DNA of 36,781 nucleotides from Candidatus Baldrarchaeum yapensis (lineage in GTDB: Archaea; Asgardarchaeota; Baldrarchaeia; Baldrarchaeales; Baldrarchaeaceae), in the NCBI GenBank assembly GCA_016840465.1, contig JAEOSH010000002.1, positions 1-36,781 of the forward strand. The letters run 5' to 3'. The stretch's first letter is position 1, and each line of letters begins with the position of its first letter. Below, one piece after another: positions 17,115 to 25,188 of the stretch. The position numbers were made by a program, and so were the translations under genes. The notes beneath the pieces were generated by a model. It was not told the DNA's origin and did no database searches. It saw nothing but the letters and a program-made list of their open reading frames with translations.

Positions 17115-17122
17115 TATTTATA
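17115..17122 (+). promoter_or_regulatory. TATA box of the RHH-ftsZ operon
   Basis: TATTTATA sits about 55-62 nt before the ATG at 17177, placing transcription start near 17147 with a leader of about 30 nt. GGAGGT at 17164-17169 is the ribosome-binding site, 7 nt before that ATG. Together these show that the ORF track's start at 17048 is too far upstream. Confidence 0.55.
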
Positions 17123-17176
17123 CAAACGTCACTGCTAACTTATTGTACCATATTGCGGAGAATGGAGGTTATGAAA

Positions 17177-17341
17177 ATGAAATTAATAACAGTGCACATA
17201 CCCGAGGCCTATCTCAAAGGGCTTGATGAACTTGTCAAGAATAAAATGTACCCCAACAGAAGTGAGGCAATTCGTGTAGCAATTAGGGATTTGCTGAAAA
17301 GGGAACTTTGGAGGAACAATATCGATGTCTGTGAGGTGTGA
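17177..17341 (+). CDS. Ribbon-helix-helix regulator next to ftsZ (CdrS-like)
   Basis: A 54-residue ribbon-helix-helix DNA-binding protein. The N-terminal strand KLITVHIPEAYLKGLDELV and helix-turn-helix NRSEAIRVAIRDLL form the CopG/MetJ fold, which acts as a dimer. The track begins at 17048, upstream of the promoter; ATG 17177 with GGAGGT seven bases before it gives a compact RHH protein. It ends 6 nt before ftsZ, so both are on one transcript. In haloarchaea the small RHH protein CdrS is encoded next to and controls ftsZ2; the same pairing here suggests a related role. That link is inferred from synteny and size. Confidence 0.85.
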   Translation: MKLITVHIPEAYLKGLDELVKNKMYPNRSEAIRVAIRDLLKRELWRNNIDVCEV

Positions 17342-17347
17342 TCGCCG

Positions 17348-18553
17348 TTGAAATTCCTCATAAAAGACGCAGTTTCGCATTCAAAACTCGAGGGGCATAG
17401 ATCTTATAGCAGGGAACCTGGAAGAGCGCGAATAGTCGTAATAGGTACAGGAGGGGCTGGAAACAACACAATTAACAGATTAATGACGATAGGAATCCAA
17501 GGGGCTGAGTGCATAGCCGTTAATACCGACAAACAGCATCTAGACAGCATAAAAGCTCACAGGAAGATCCTAATTGGGGAAAATTTGACACATGGGCTCG
17601 GAACTGGAGGTTTTCCGGAGATTGGTGCAGCGGCTGCGGAGGAAAGTAGAGACGTGCTGGAGGACGTATTAAGAGATGCGGATCTCGTATTTATAGCTGC
17701 AGGAATGGGTGGAGGAACCGGAACCGGAAGTGCGCCTGTTATTGCAGAAATTGCTAAAGAGGCCGGCGCAATTGTAGTGGGAGTTGTCACAATGCCGTTT
17801 CATATAGAGAAGGCACGGATAAAGAAAGCAAAGGAAGGTCTTAAAAGACTGTTGCAACGAGCCGATACGGTGGTTGTGATAGACAATAATAGACTGCTCG
17901 ATCTGGTACCTGACTTGCCGATTGAGGAGGCATTTAGTGTTGCTGACGAAATACTTGCAAATATGGTGAAGGGGATCACTGAGACAATAGCCTTACCATC
18001 ATTGATAAATTTAGACTTCGCGGATGTACGGGCAATAATGTCAAATGGCGGCGTTGCAATGGTAGGGATAGGAGAAGGAGAGGGTAAGGATAGGGGCAGA
18101 GAGGCTGTGAAAAATGCAATATTTAACCCGTTACTCGACGTTGACATAACAGGTGCAAAGGGCGCGCTTGTTCACGTGAGCGGCAGCCTTAATATGACCC
18201 TGAAGGAGGCAGCCATGTGCGCAGAGTTCGTCGCAGAAAAAATGGATGATAACGCACGTATAATTTGGGGTGCACGTATAGATCCAACTTTGGATCCCGA
18301 TGTGCTGAGATGCATATTGATAGTAACTGGTGTAAAGAGTCCGCACATACTTGGAAGGAACAGTAATGACAATGAGGAATTATTTAAGGAAAGGTATGGA
18401 AGCTTGGATGAGGAGGATGATTCATTAGATTTGCTGGATGCAGGATTTCAGCCGCCTAACTATTTAAAGGCGGTACTTAAGGGAAAGAGATTCCAGAAAA
18501 GACAACCAAGGTTCGAACTCGAGAAATACATAACTCCATTAAAATCAAAATGA
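17348..18553 (+). CDS. ftsZ: Cell division GTPase FtsZ
   Basis: Tubulin-like GTPase that forms the division ring. It has 401 residues. [15 protein letters not shown] at about 32-46 starts the nucleotide-binding domain, and the tubulin signature [10 protein letters not shown] lies at about 121-130. The T7 loop region [23 protein letters not shown] carries the aspartate residues used for GTP hydrolysis by the next subunit. The start is TTG with GAGGTG about 10 nt upstream, inside the end of the RHH gene. The tail after residue 340 is charged ([20 protein letters not shown]) and ends in basic residues, a plausible linker to a partner-binding end. A decayed insertion sequence follows. Confidence 0.97.
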   Translation: MKFLIKDAVSHSKLEGHRSYSREPGRARIVVIGTGGAGNNTINRLMTIGIQGAECIAVNTDKQHLDSIKAHRKILIGENLTHGLGTGGFPEIGAAAAEESRDVLEDVLRDADLVFIAAGMGGGTGTGSAPVIAEIAKEAGAIVVGVVTMPFHIEKARIKKAKEGLKRLLQRADTVVVIDNNRLLDLVPDLPIEEAFSVADEILANMVKGITETIALPSLINLDFADVRAIMSNGGVAMVGIGEGEGKDRGREAVKNAIFNPLLDVDITGAKGALVHVSGSLNMTLKEAAMCAEFVAEKMDDNARIIWGARIDPTLDPDVLRCILIVTGVKSPHILGRNSNDNEELFKERYGSLDEEDDSLDLLDAGFQPPNYLKAVLKGKRFQKRQPRFELEKYITPLKSK

Positions 18554-18607
18554 TTACTGCAATGTGTTTCCTAACTACACTACCATTGTATTAGTACCTC
18601 TGGACCT

Positions 18608-19796
18608 TTCTGAAGAATGAACATTTATAGTTTATTCCTCCATTCACGCCACCTCCCATCGTGCGGCGAAACGCGCACCGGCGAGCGACCGAAATGCGGT
18701 ACGGTGGGCGCGACACTAAGCAATATCATGCAAACTCTAAACATCAGCCGGAGGCGGACCCGCATCGACCTCCCACTAGAAGAAGAGCAAAATAAGCGCA
18801 TCAAGAAAACATGTGTGGCTCGTCGGGGCCGGATCACAGCGCGAAATCAGGTAAACATATGAAAAATAAATGACCGCAGAAACAAGTAACCAAAAACCAT
18901 CTAAGCGCAACGCTGCGCGAGCACGTCCGCGCCCTTTGCACCTTCACCATTCTATTACGCGTCTCAACGCCCACCTCCGCCAGTACTCCAAAGCATCGCC
19001 CAACGATAAGTCACGGCACACAATCACAATCCGCTTCCCCGCGCCGGTAAACAACGAGATCGACCCTTATCTGCCTCCTTCCGCCGCTCGCGCTCACAAC
19101 GTACGGAACAACGTGCGGACCGTCGCCGCTCAGACCCTTCAGAACCCTCTTTATGCCCGCCGTCCTCCTGGCGGCGATTGCAAATGAAGTATTCCTTCTC
19201 GCGAGAACCTCCATGACCTCCACGGAGAAAAAGCCGCAATCCGTGTAGACCCTCTTGATTCCGAACCCCAGCCTCTCGATGTCATGAAGCACCGTCTCCA
19301 CGGCGTCGGCGTGATTGTCGAACATGGAGAGGGGCCGTCGATGGCGGCCGCCACAACATACCTGTGCACGTAGCACCTCCTGGTAGGTGAGTGGTGGACC
19401 CACTCGTCGCGCGTGCCGAAGTAGGGAACTTCAATTATGTCGATCGTGATCGACCCTTCTGCGGCACAGCACTCCGGCGGCGATCTCCCCGAGGGTCTCG
19501 TTGATCTTCTCGGCGTCGCGCATTCCTATTTTCCTCAGTTGGAACGCCACTGAGTCGGGATGCACATGAAGTGGCCACGCGGCGGGTGTCACGAAGTCGT
19601 CGGAGACAGTAGCCTTCGTCAGGAACCAGGAGAGAGCCTCCCGATGGGGCTTGTAGCCACGTATGGAGCACGAGAGCACCCTTGCGATCGCCGATGCGCG
19701 TTTTGCCTTTTCGATGTTGTACCGGGCTCTCATACTTTTAAGTGCCAATGAGCAGCCGCATAACCCCTTCGCATTCTCCGAGAAGAAGCTTCAGAA
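18608..19796. mobile_element. Decayed, G+C-rich insertion sequence
   Basis: From about 18,640 to 19,780 base composition turns strongly G+C-rich compared with the genes on both sides, and minus-strand fragments of a DDE-type transposase appear in several frames. An 8-bp inverted pair TTCTGAAG (18608-18615) and CTTCAGAA (19789-19796) stands close to the composition boundaries and may be what remains of the terminal inverted repeats. Target duplications are unclear; AGTAC occurs on both sides but not cleanly at the edges. The element lies between ftsZ and rpo8 without disrupting either. Confidence 0.7.
18860..19785 (-). pseudogene. Frameshifted DDE transposase remnant
   Basis: On the minus strand one protein can be followed through several frames. 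It begins with LALKSMRARYNIEKAKRASA and continues through FLTKATVSDDFVTPAAWPLH to EKINETLGEIA. A shift gives ITIDIIEVPYFGTRDEW, holding a likely first catalytic Asp. A further shift gives IKRVYTDCGFFSVEVMEVLA, with the second Asp. Another yields DALEYWRRWALRRVIEW, the region of the final acidic residue. At least three frameshifts and several stops make it inactive. The pattern fits the IS4/IS5-like group of DDE transposases broadly; I cannot give the exact family. The track ORFs at 18617-19751 are pieces or shadows of it. Confidence 0.75.
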
Positions 19797-19849
19797 GTAC
19801 TATTGTATATCAAATTTCTCATCAGTCTAAACCGGTTGTTTAATTTGTT

Positions 19850-20230
19850 TCATTCTAACTTAAGCCCAATAGTGACTTTTTCGTATAATTTCAGTTCAGG
19901 GTCGGCTTCCTTCTTGCATTCTAGTTTAAACATAAGCCCGCCTAAAGATATGTAATATGTTTTTGTATCGTTACTGGAGATTATTCTAAAGACTTCGCCA
20001 ACGCCTTCTATATCGAGATCCTCTGACACGTTTTCGTCCTTTATTATCATTATTTTGAGTTGTGAACCCTCCGAGATCAAACGTCCTCTTTCTTTTAATT
20101 TTTCTTCAACTACACTAGGGATATCGAGAGTAACCTTGCTTTTTTTATCGAGGGATTCCGCATGCAAGATTCTTAAGTTCTCAAATATCGTCTCTTCCAA
20201 CTTGACAATTGTTGCATCGATAGTTATCAT
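19850..20230 (-). CDS. rpo8: Probable RNA polymerase subunit Rpo8 (RpoG, Rpb8 homologue)
   Basis: A 126-residue, mostly beta-strand protein that I assign to the archaeal Rpb8 family, a small RNA polymerase subunit known from Crenarchaeota and Korarchaeota. MITIDATIVKLEETIFENLRILHAES is a typical opening strand pair. SEGSQLKIMIIKDE is the middle, and the C-terminal half has VGEVFRIISSNDTKTYYISLGGLMFKLE, matching the family's late GLLMxL-like strand. Length fits (about 120-135). Supporting context is modest: it is divergent from an Lsm gene and near a TFB gene. Sequence conservation in this family is low, so structure-based confirmation would be useful. Confidence 0.7.
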   Translation of the reverse strand: MITIDATIVKLEETIFENLRILHAESLDKKSKVTLDIPSVVEEKLKERGRLISEGSQLKIMIIKDENVSEDLDIEGVGEVFRIISSNDTKTYYISLGGLMFKLECKKEADPELKLYEKVTIGLKLE

Positions 20231-20293
20231 TTCAATTTGCCCCCAGTTATGACTAGAATGATAACTGCTCCTTACCGAGTTAAAAACCTTAAG

Positions 20294-20303
20294 TTTTTAT
20301 AAA
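20294..20303 (+). promoter_or_regulatory. TATA box between rpo8 and the Lsm gene
   Basis: TTTTTATAAA is a strong archaeal TATA box for the rightward Lsm gene, with start expected near 20328. On the other strand GTTTTTAAC (about 20278-20286) could serve rpo8, about 50 nt before its ATG. The two promoters nearly overlap. Confidence 0.5.
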
Positions 20304-20398
20304 CACATAGCGATTGACTTATATTGTCAGTACTGATGATGAGTAAAAAGCATCTGGTGTTTCGGTAATTGATACGTACTAGAATGGAGGGAATATCT

Positions 20399-20848
20399 TT
20401 GATAGATAGTGCCGCAGCAAGGCGTTTTTTTAGAGAATTAACGACCTCTCTGGGAGCATATGTTCATGTGATTACCGATCAGGGTAGAAAATATACAGGA
20501 AGGCTTGAAGGATTTGATCCAAATACGCTCAGTATATGCCTTCTTGACGCTCGTGAGGACGACTCCCAGAAGACATTTCCGAAGGTTTTCATCCTAGGAT
20601 CACACATAGTGGAAATAATACAAGTAGAAGAGCCTTTTGACATAAAGGCTCTTGCACAGGAATTAGAGAAACTCTTTCCACAAAAGGGAGCCATTAAAGT
20701 GTATGAAGATGCAGGATTGATAATGATCCTCGATAAGATCAAGGTTACTGCAAAAGGAGTCGAGGGTTCCGGTCCTATTGCCGAAAGGGTGAAGAGGGTC
20801 TATGAAAAATTTGTCGAAGAGAGAAAGGGAAAGTCGACGACCACGTAA
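20399..20848 (+). CDS. Lsm (Sm-like) protein with C-terminal extension, SmAP3-like
   Basis: An RNA-binding Sm-fold protein expected to form a ring. The Sm1 region is ELTTSLGAYVHVITDQGRKYTGRLEGFDPNTLSICLLDA, and the Sm2 region is KVFILGSHIVEIIQVE. A further domain of about 70 residues (DIKALAQELEKLFPQKGAIKVYEDAGLIMILDKIKV) follows, as in SmAP3-type archaeal proteins. The track starts at TTG 20369; TTG 20399 is better because GGAGGG (20386-20391) lies 7 nt before it, giving 149 residues. It probably takes part in RNA processing or chaperoning; the partner RNA is unknown. Confidence 0.85.
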   Translation: MIDSAAARRFFRELTTSLGAYVHVITDQGRKYTGRLEGFDPNTLSICLLDAREDDSQKTFPKVFILGSHIVEIIQVEEPFDIKALAQELEKLFPQKGAIKVYEDAGLIMILDKIKVTAKGVEGSGPIAERVKRVYEKFVEERKGKSTTT

Positions 20849-21054
20849 CTTCGGTTACTACATACCTTTAATGACTCCTTTATTTTTGAAATCCTAAAAA
20901 ATACTTTCATTTAACTCTCCATCTCTTGGGTCATATGCTCCTTTTGAAATTACTGAACAAATCTTCCCGCGAATTCGATAATGCTATTAATCGTACGCGC
21001 ATTGCACGAAGAAAATAAATAATGTTGCTCCGTTTTCTCGTTGAGGCGATAACT

Positions 21055-22044
21055 ATGAAATGTCCCGAATGCAATGGAGATGTTGTTCTCCATAACGGAG
21101 AATATGTTTGCTCTAAATGCGGACTTGTAGTAGATCAGGAATTCTTATCACCAATAATAGAATTCCACACAAACGATATCGATTCGCCCGCAGTCTCAAA
21201 GCAATACGCCTCTCTCGGCGAGCGGCACCACATAGTTGACGGCATCGGCAGTTACATCGACTATTATGAGAGTTACGTTTTCAAAGATAGCAGAGGAACA
21301 GTACTTAATAAAGATAAGCAGTCGCTCTTTCGCAGGCTGAAATTTCTTTATGACTCCAAATACAAAATTTTCAGAAATGAAACCCCCTATAGAGCCCTTA
21401 GAACACTGAACCACGCATGTGCAAATCTTCAGGTACCAGTCCACATACGTGATAGAGCCGCTTACTATTATCACAAGTTGCTAACTCTAGCAAAGACCGC
21501 GAAACTATCATTAACAAATCACATATTAGCAGTTGCGGCATGTCTTGTCATCGCCTTACACGAGGGACATGGAAGCCCGCCTATAACTATTAGGGAAGTG
21601 ATAGAAGTTTTCAGAAAAATGGGACATAGAGTTAACCATCGCAATTTGATGAAAAAAGTATTTGAACTAAAAAAACTGCTTAGAGTAAGGTATACTGCCA
21701 AAAATTGTGAGGATTTTGTTCCGAGAATAGTGTCGAAGATGTTGTCATCGAAAGACGTAAAGAGAATCTTAAACAAACTGCGTATTGATGTTTTATGGTT
21801 TAAAAATGCTTTGGAGAAAGAAACCTATGAACTTCTTAAGATGGTTCCGAAGAAGGAGAGAGGTGGGCGCCACCCTTATACTTTAGCTGCGGCTGCCGTC
21901 TATGCTGCCAGTAGAGTTATTGCGAAGAAGCTAGGAAGAAAAAACTTATTAACGCAGAAGATCGTGGCTAAAGCCGCGGGTGTGAGAGAATATGGATTGA
22001 GAGATCACTTCTGTGCGATCTTTAGGAGATTCTGCGAGCAATAA
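21055..22044 (+). CDS. Divergent transcription factor B (TFB)-like protein
   Basis: A 329-residue TFIIB-family protein. The zinc ribbon is CPEC-X12-CSKC (Cys3, Cys6, Cys19, Cys22). Two cyclin-like folds follow: TPYRALRTLNHACANLQVP through RNLMKKVFELKKLL, and HPYTLAAAAVYAASRVIAKK with QKIVAKAAGVREYGLRDHF. The reader region between ribbon and core (IEFHTNDIDSPAVSKQYASL) looks unlike the usual RxRxxExQ-type segment, suggesting a paralogue. The track starts at 21022; ATG 21055 is better, with GAGGCGAT upstream. It is 23 nt before a secretion ATPase gene, an unusual linkage. Confidence 0.88.
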   Translation: MKCPECNGDVVLHNGEYVCSKCGLVVDQEFLSPIIEFHTNDIDSPAVSKQYASLGERHHIVDGIGSYIDYYESYVFKDSRGTVLNKDKQSLFRRLKFLYDSKYKIFRNETPYRALRTLNHACANLQVPVHIRDRAAYYYHKLLTLAKTAKLSLTNHILAVAACLVIALHEGHGSPPITIREVIEVFRKMGHRVNHRNLMKKVFELKKLLRVRYTAKNCEDFVPRIVSKMLSSKDVKRILNKLRIDVLWFKNALEKETYELLKMVPKKERGGRHPYTLAAAAVYAASRVIAKKLGRKNLLTQKIVAKAAGVREYGLRDHFCAIFRRFCEQ

Positions 22045-22067
22045 CGGCAAAAACGAGTGTAAATAAC

Positions 22068-23645
22068 ATGAAACCTAAGCAATTTTCAAAAAGAGTTATG
22101 AGAGATCTCTATGAGGTAGGACCGTTTAGAATAATAATATTTGAGGATATTCATGAACCTGGTGCTCTTTGCTCATCACTGGAATACATCTATCACGTTC
22201 TTGACATAACACATAACGATCCTCCACTCAAACATCTTGTAGACCTAATCTGCAAAAGAATCACACCTGACACAAAGTTACTGGAGACCAGTTCCCTAGA
22301 TCTGTTATTAAACCAAGTAATGGAAAAAGCCACCTGTGAACTCGACAAAGTCGAGGCTAAGATTGCAGAGAATATCAAGAGGAAAGTTTGCGAACTCGCA
22401 ACATTTAAATACTTAAAGCTCGATGCATTTGCTCCCTTCCTCTTAGACGATAACGTTTGCGAGTTTTATTTGGATGGCGTAGGAGAACCAATATACGTGG
22501 ATCACGAAAAGTGGGGACGTTGCGTTTCGACAATTACACCCACGTTAGATGATGTTGAGAGCCTCATTACTCATGTAAGATTAGATAGCGGTTTTAGACT
22601 TGATAAGAATAAACCTTCACTAAAAACAGAAGTTAAGACAAGGATGTTTCATCTAAGAGTTTCTATAGACTCCGAACCCCTCGTTATGAAGAAATATCAC
22701 CTTGATGTTAGAAAAGTAAAAAGAAAAGTCTTCACACTGCCGGTTTTAGTAAGTAATGGTACTTTATCCTCGGAAATGGCAGCATACCTGTATCTTTGTT
22801 TGATTTTTAAGAGAAACATTTCAATAATCGGAGAACCCGCGGCAGGAAAAAGTACTCTTCTGAATTCACTCGATATGTTAACACCATTACATTGGCGGAA
22901 AATATACGTTGAGGATGTTATTGAAAGTGCTGATCTTTCCCAGTACGGGATGCATCAAGTAAAACTCAAAGTTGAACCCTTTGAGGAATGTGTGAGGAAA
23001 AGTACTAAAGAAATGGAATTGGTAAAGATGCTGCACAGGTCTCCGGACTACATATACTTTGGAGAAATACAAACAGATGAACATAGCAGGGCATTGTTTC
23101 AAGCGCTATCGGCAGGTTTAAGGGGATTCCATACTTTTCACGCCAATGATCCCATGGCGGCAATCATACGGTGGCATTATTATCACAAGATTCCGTTAAC
23201 ATCCATTTCCATGATAGACCTATTTGTCCTGATAAAAAGATTACAAAAGGGATTTCTTGTCGTAAGAAGAGTGGCCAAAATATACGAAACATATATCAGC
23301 AGTTTCAGCAACTCTATTGATAGTATCGAGGTTTTTGAAAGTTTTTCGTGGAATTTGCGAGAAGATAGGCATGTTAGGAATTTTTCAAGCATATCCGAAA
23401 CTCCTGTTATGAAGAAAATACGCGACGAGTACCATATCGATGAGGATTCTCTTGAGACGTTATTTATGTTATTACAAGAGGTCTTCGAGATAATTGTAAA
23501 AGCAGAGATCTTCGATGTAAAATCCGTTATAAGGATCTTTAATGACTTCTATACTATTTTTGTCCACAATATCGATAAATTGACAAGAATGTCGGTCTAT
23601 GACCTTAAATACTCAGTTAAGGAACTTTTAAAGGGATACGTATGA
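22068..23645 (+). CDS. Type II/IV secretion system ATPase (GspE/VirB11-like), divergent
   Basis: A 525-residue ATPase of the family that powers archaeal pili and archaella. Walker A is GEPAAGKST (255-263), not the usual GPTGSGKT. The acidic box lies around YVEDVIESADL, Walker B is PDYIYFGEIQ (326-335), and ALFQALSAGLRGFHTFHAND supplies the histidine box. The N-terminal domain (1-240) has FAPFLLDDNVCEFYLDG and TEVKTRMFHLRVS, as in GspE-type proteins. A helical tail of over 100 residues ends it. Its stop overlaps the start of a tiny prepilin-like gene (ATGA). No TadC/ArlJ membrane platform gene is adjacent, so the system is incomplete here or assembled from distant genes. Confidence 0.9.
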   Translation: MKPKQFSKRVMRDLYEVGPFRIIIFEDIHEPGALCSSLEYIYHVLDITHNDPPLKHLVDLICKRITPDTKLLETSSLDLLLNQVMEKATCELDKVEAKIAENIKRKVCELATFKYLKLDAFAPFLLDDNVCEFYLDGVGEPIYVDHEKWGRCVSTITPTLDDVESLITHVRLDSGFRLDKNKPSLKTEVKTRMFHLRVSIDSEPLVMKKYHLDVRKVKRKVFTLPVLVSNGTLSSEMAAYLYLCLIFKRNISIIGEPAAGKSTLLNSLDMLTPLHWRKIYVEDVIESADLSQYGMHQVKLKVEPFEECVRKSTKEMELVKMLHRSPDYIYFGEIQTDEHSRALFQALSAGLRGFHTFHANDPMAAIIRWHYYHKIPLTSISMIDLFVLIKRLQKGFLVVRRVAKIYETYISSFSNSIDSIEVFESFSWNLREDRHVRNFSSISETPVMKKIRDEYHIDEDSLETLFMLLQEVFEIIVKAEIFDVKSVIRIFNDFYTIFVHNIDKLTRMSVYDLKYSVKELLKGYV

Positions 23646-23809
23646 GAATTGCCAAGAGGAGAGCCTCACCTATAGTTGAAGAGGGACTCCTAATAGGGCT
23701 GTCCCTCATTGCACTTGCATTACTGATACAGCTTATAATGAAAGTTATCGACTGGTCGGGGTCTTCCTTAGACCAAGTGCTAAATAACTTATCTTCGATT
23801 TTCGGCTAA
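23642..23809 (+). CDS. Tiny type IV prepilin-like protein
   Basis: A 55-residue protein absent from the ORF track. MRIAKRRASPIVEEGLLIGL begins with a basic leader ending in Ala8, followed by Ser-Pro and a hydrophobic helix (residues 15-36). If the prepilin peptidase cuts after Ala8, glutamate falls at +5 of the mature protein, the hallmark of type IV pilins. Its ATG overlaps the ATPase stop by 4 nt, so the two are translationally coupled. The mature chain of about 47 residues is very short for a pilin; it could be a minor subunit or a pseudopilin. It ends overlapping the 3' end of the FAD gene on the other strand. Confidence 0.7.
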   Translation: MRIAKRRASPIVEEGLLIGLSLIALALLIQLIMKVIDWSGSSLDQVLNNLSSIFG

Positions 23810-25188
23810 CTAATGAGCCCCTCCTTGCGTAAAATCCCACGCGCTGCCAGAATCCCGGTAGCCGCTGCAGTTACGAGCCCTCGTGATAGACCTGCACCAT
23901 CACCCGCAACAAAGATCCCCCCGATCGATGTTTCAAGATTTTTATCAACTTCTATCCTATTTGCATAAAACTTTACTTCAGGAGCGTATAGGAGAGTTGA
24001 GGAACTGGCAACACCTGGAATTACAGAATCTAGTTTCTCAAGTCCCTCAAGTATGTCAGTTACTATCCTATGAGGAAGGGCCATTGCTATATCGCCCGGT
24101 GTCACATGCCTTAAAGTTGGTTTTACAATACTTCTCTCTATCCTCGCCCATGTTGATCTCCTACCTCTTTTCAGATCTCCTAACCTCTGTATTAACGGTC
24201 TGCCACCACCTAAGGTTGTTGTCTGCCTCATTATCGAAAAGCCATACGCAGTAGTATCTTCAAGTGGTTCTGTCAGTTCTATTCTCACAAGCAAGGCGAA
24301 ATTTGCATTTTCCGATTTCTCTGCCTGTAGCGTATGCCCATTGACCCCCACAGCGTCCTTTCCATAGACCTCTTGTACAACAAATCCCCTGTAATTAACG
24401 CAAAAAGTGCGCACAAAATCGTCATACGTTTCGGTATAAATATGGAATTTTGGATCAAAAGCTACTTTTATTACGGGTTCCATGACTATTGCGGGAACCT
24501 CCACACGTACCCCCACATCTATAGGCCCAGGTCTCGATGCTATGCCGAGTCTCCTTGCTTGTTCTAGTAACCATCTTGCACCACTCCTTCCGGGTGCTAT
24601 GATCAAGTACTTCGCTTCAAGCACTGTACCATCGTCTAGAACTACCTTCCCCTTATCGAATTTCTCAACTCGATGCTTTAAGAGAAATCTTACGCCCTTA
24701 CGTTCGAGATCGTTTTTAAAATTCTGAATTACTCTGGGAGCCAAATCACTCCCTATATGACGTTGCCTTATTGGAATAAACTTTATTCCCGCAGCGGCTG
24801 CTCTCCTTGACAACTCCTCTATTGCTCCCTGATCCCCACCATAAACGGTATTGGGGGCACCATACTTGACAAAAATACTATCAACTTCATTTACAAGTTC
24901 CCAAGCAACCCTTTCGCTTCCGGTGAGTTCCTCTAAATCTCCACCTACCTGAGGATGCAGATTTAAGAGCCCACTTGATAGTGTGCCAGCACCACCAACA
25001 CCACAAATAATCTTGCACGGGTTACACTTCTTGCAAAAGGATACGTTTAATGCGGGGCATATCCTCTCCTTAACATCGGGTCCCCAATCTATTACGAGAA
25101 TCTTCATGTCAGATTTCGAGGATAACTCGTTTGCCGCGAAGAGCCCAGCAGGTCCTGCTCCCACAATTATCACATCATAAAATTTCAT
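23806..25188 (-). CDS. FAD-dependent dehydrogenase (COG2509-like)
   Basis: A 460-residue flavoprotein. VIIVGAGPAGLFAANEL at residues 7-23 is the FAD-binding Rossmann motif, and GGIFVAGDGAGLSRGLV near the end is the second FAD contact. A cysteine-rich stretch ICPALNVSFCKKCNPCKIICGVGGAG at about 42-67 is typical of this uncharacterised family and could bind an Fe-S cluster or act as a redox disulphide. DVGVRVEVP and RIELTEP lie in the central domain. The substrate is unknown. Its ATG overlaps the upstream phosphoesterase stop (ATGA), so the two are coupled. Confidence 0.88.
   Translation of the reverse strand: MKFYDVIIVGAGPAGLFAANELSSKSDMKILVIDWGPDVKERICPALNVSFCKKCNPCKIICGVGGAGTLSSGLLNLHPQVGGDLEELTGSERVAWELVNEVDSIFVKYGAPNTVYGGDQGAIEELSRRAAAAGIKFIPIRQRHIGSDLAPRVIQNFKNDLERKGVRFLLKHRVEKFDKGKVVLDDGTVLEAKYLIIAPGRSGARWLLEQARRLGIASRPGPIDVGVRVEVPAIVMEPVIKVAFDPKFHIYTETYDDFVRTFCVNYRGFVVQEVYGKDAVGVNGHTLQAEKSENANFALLVRIELTEPLEDTTAYGFSIMRQTTTLGGGRPLIQRLGDLKRGRRSTWARIERSIVKPTLRHVTPGDIAMALPHRIVTDILEGLEKLDSVIPGVASSSTLLYAPEVKFYANRIEVDKNLETSIGGIFVAGDGAGLSRGLVTAAATGILAARGILRKEGLIS

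Noticed and set aside
17048-17176. N-terminal extension of the RHH protein given by the ORF track
   Set aside because: It contains the TATA box and ribosome-binding site of the shorter gene and does not fit RHH family length.
18617-19751. Plus-strand and short minus-strand ORFs in the insertion-sequence region as separate genes
   Set aside because: They are shadows or frameshifted pieces of one decayed transposase.
18593-19800. AGTAC as target-site duplication of the insertion sequence
   Set aside because: The two copies do not flank the inverted pair symmetrically, and a 5-bp match of this kind can occur by chance.
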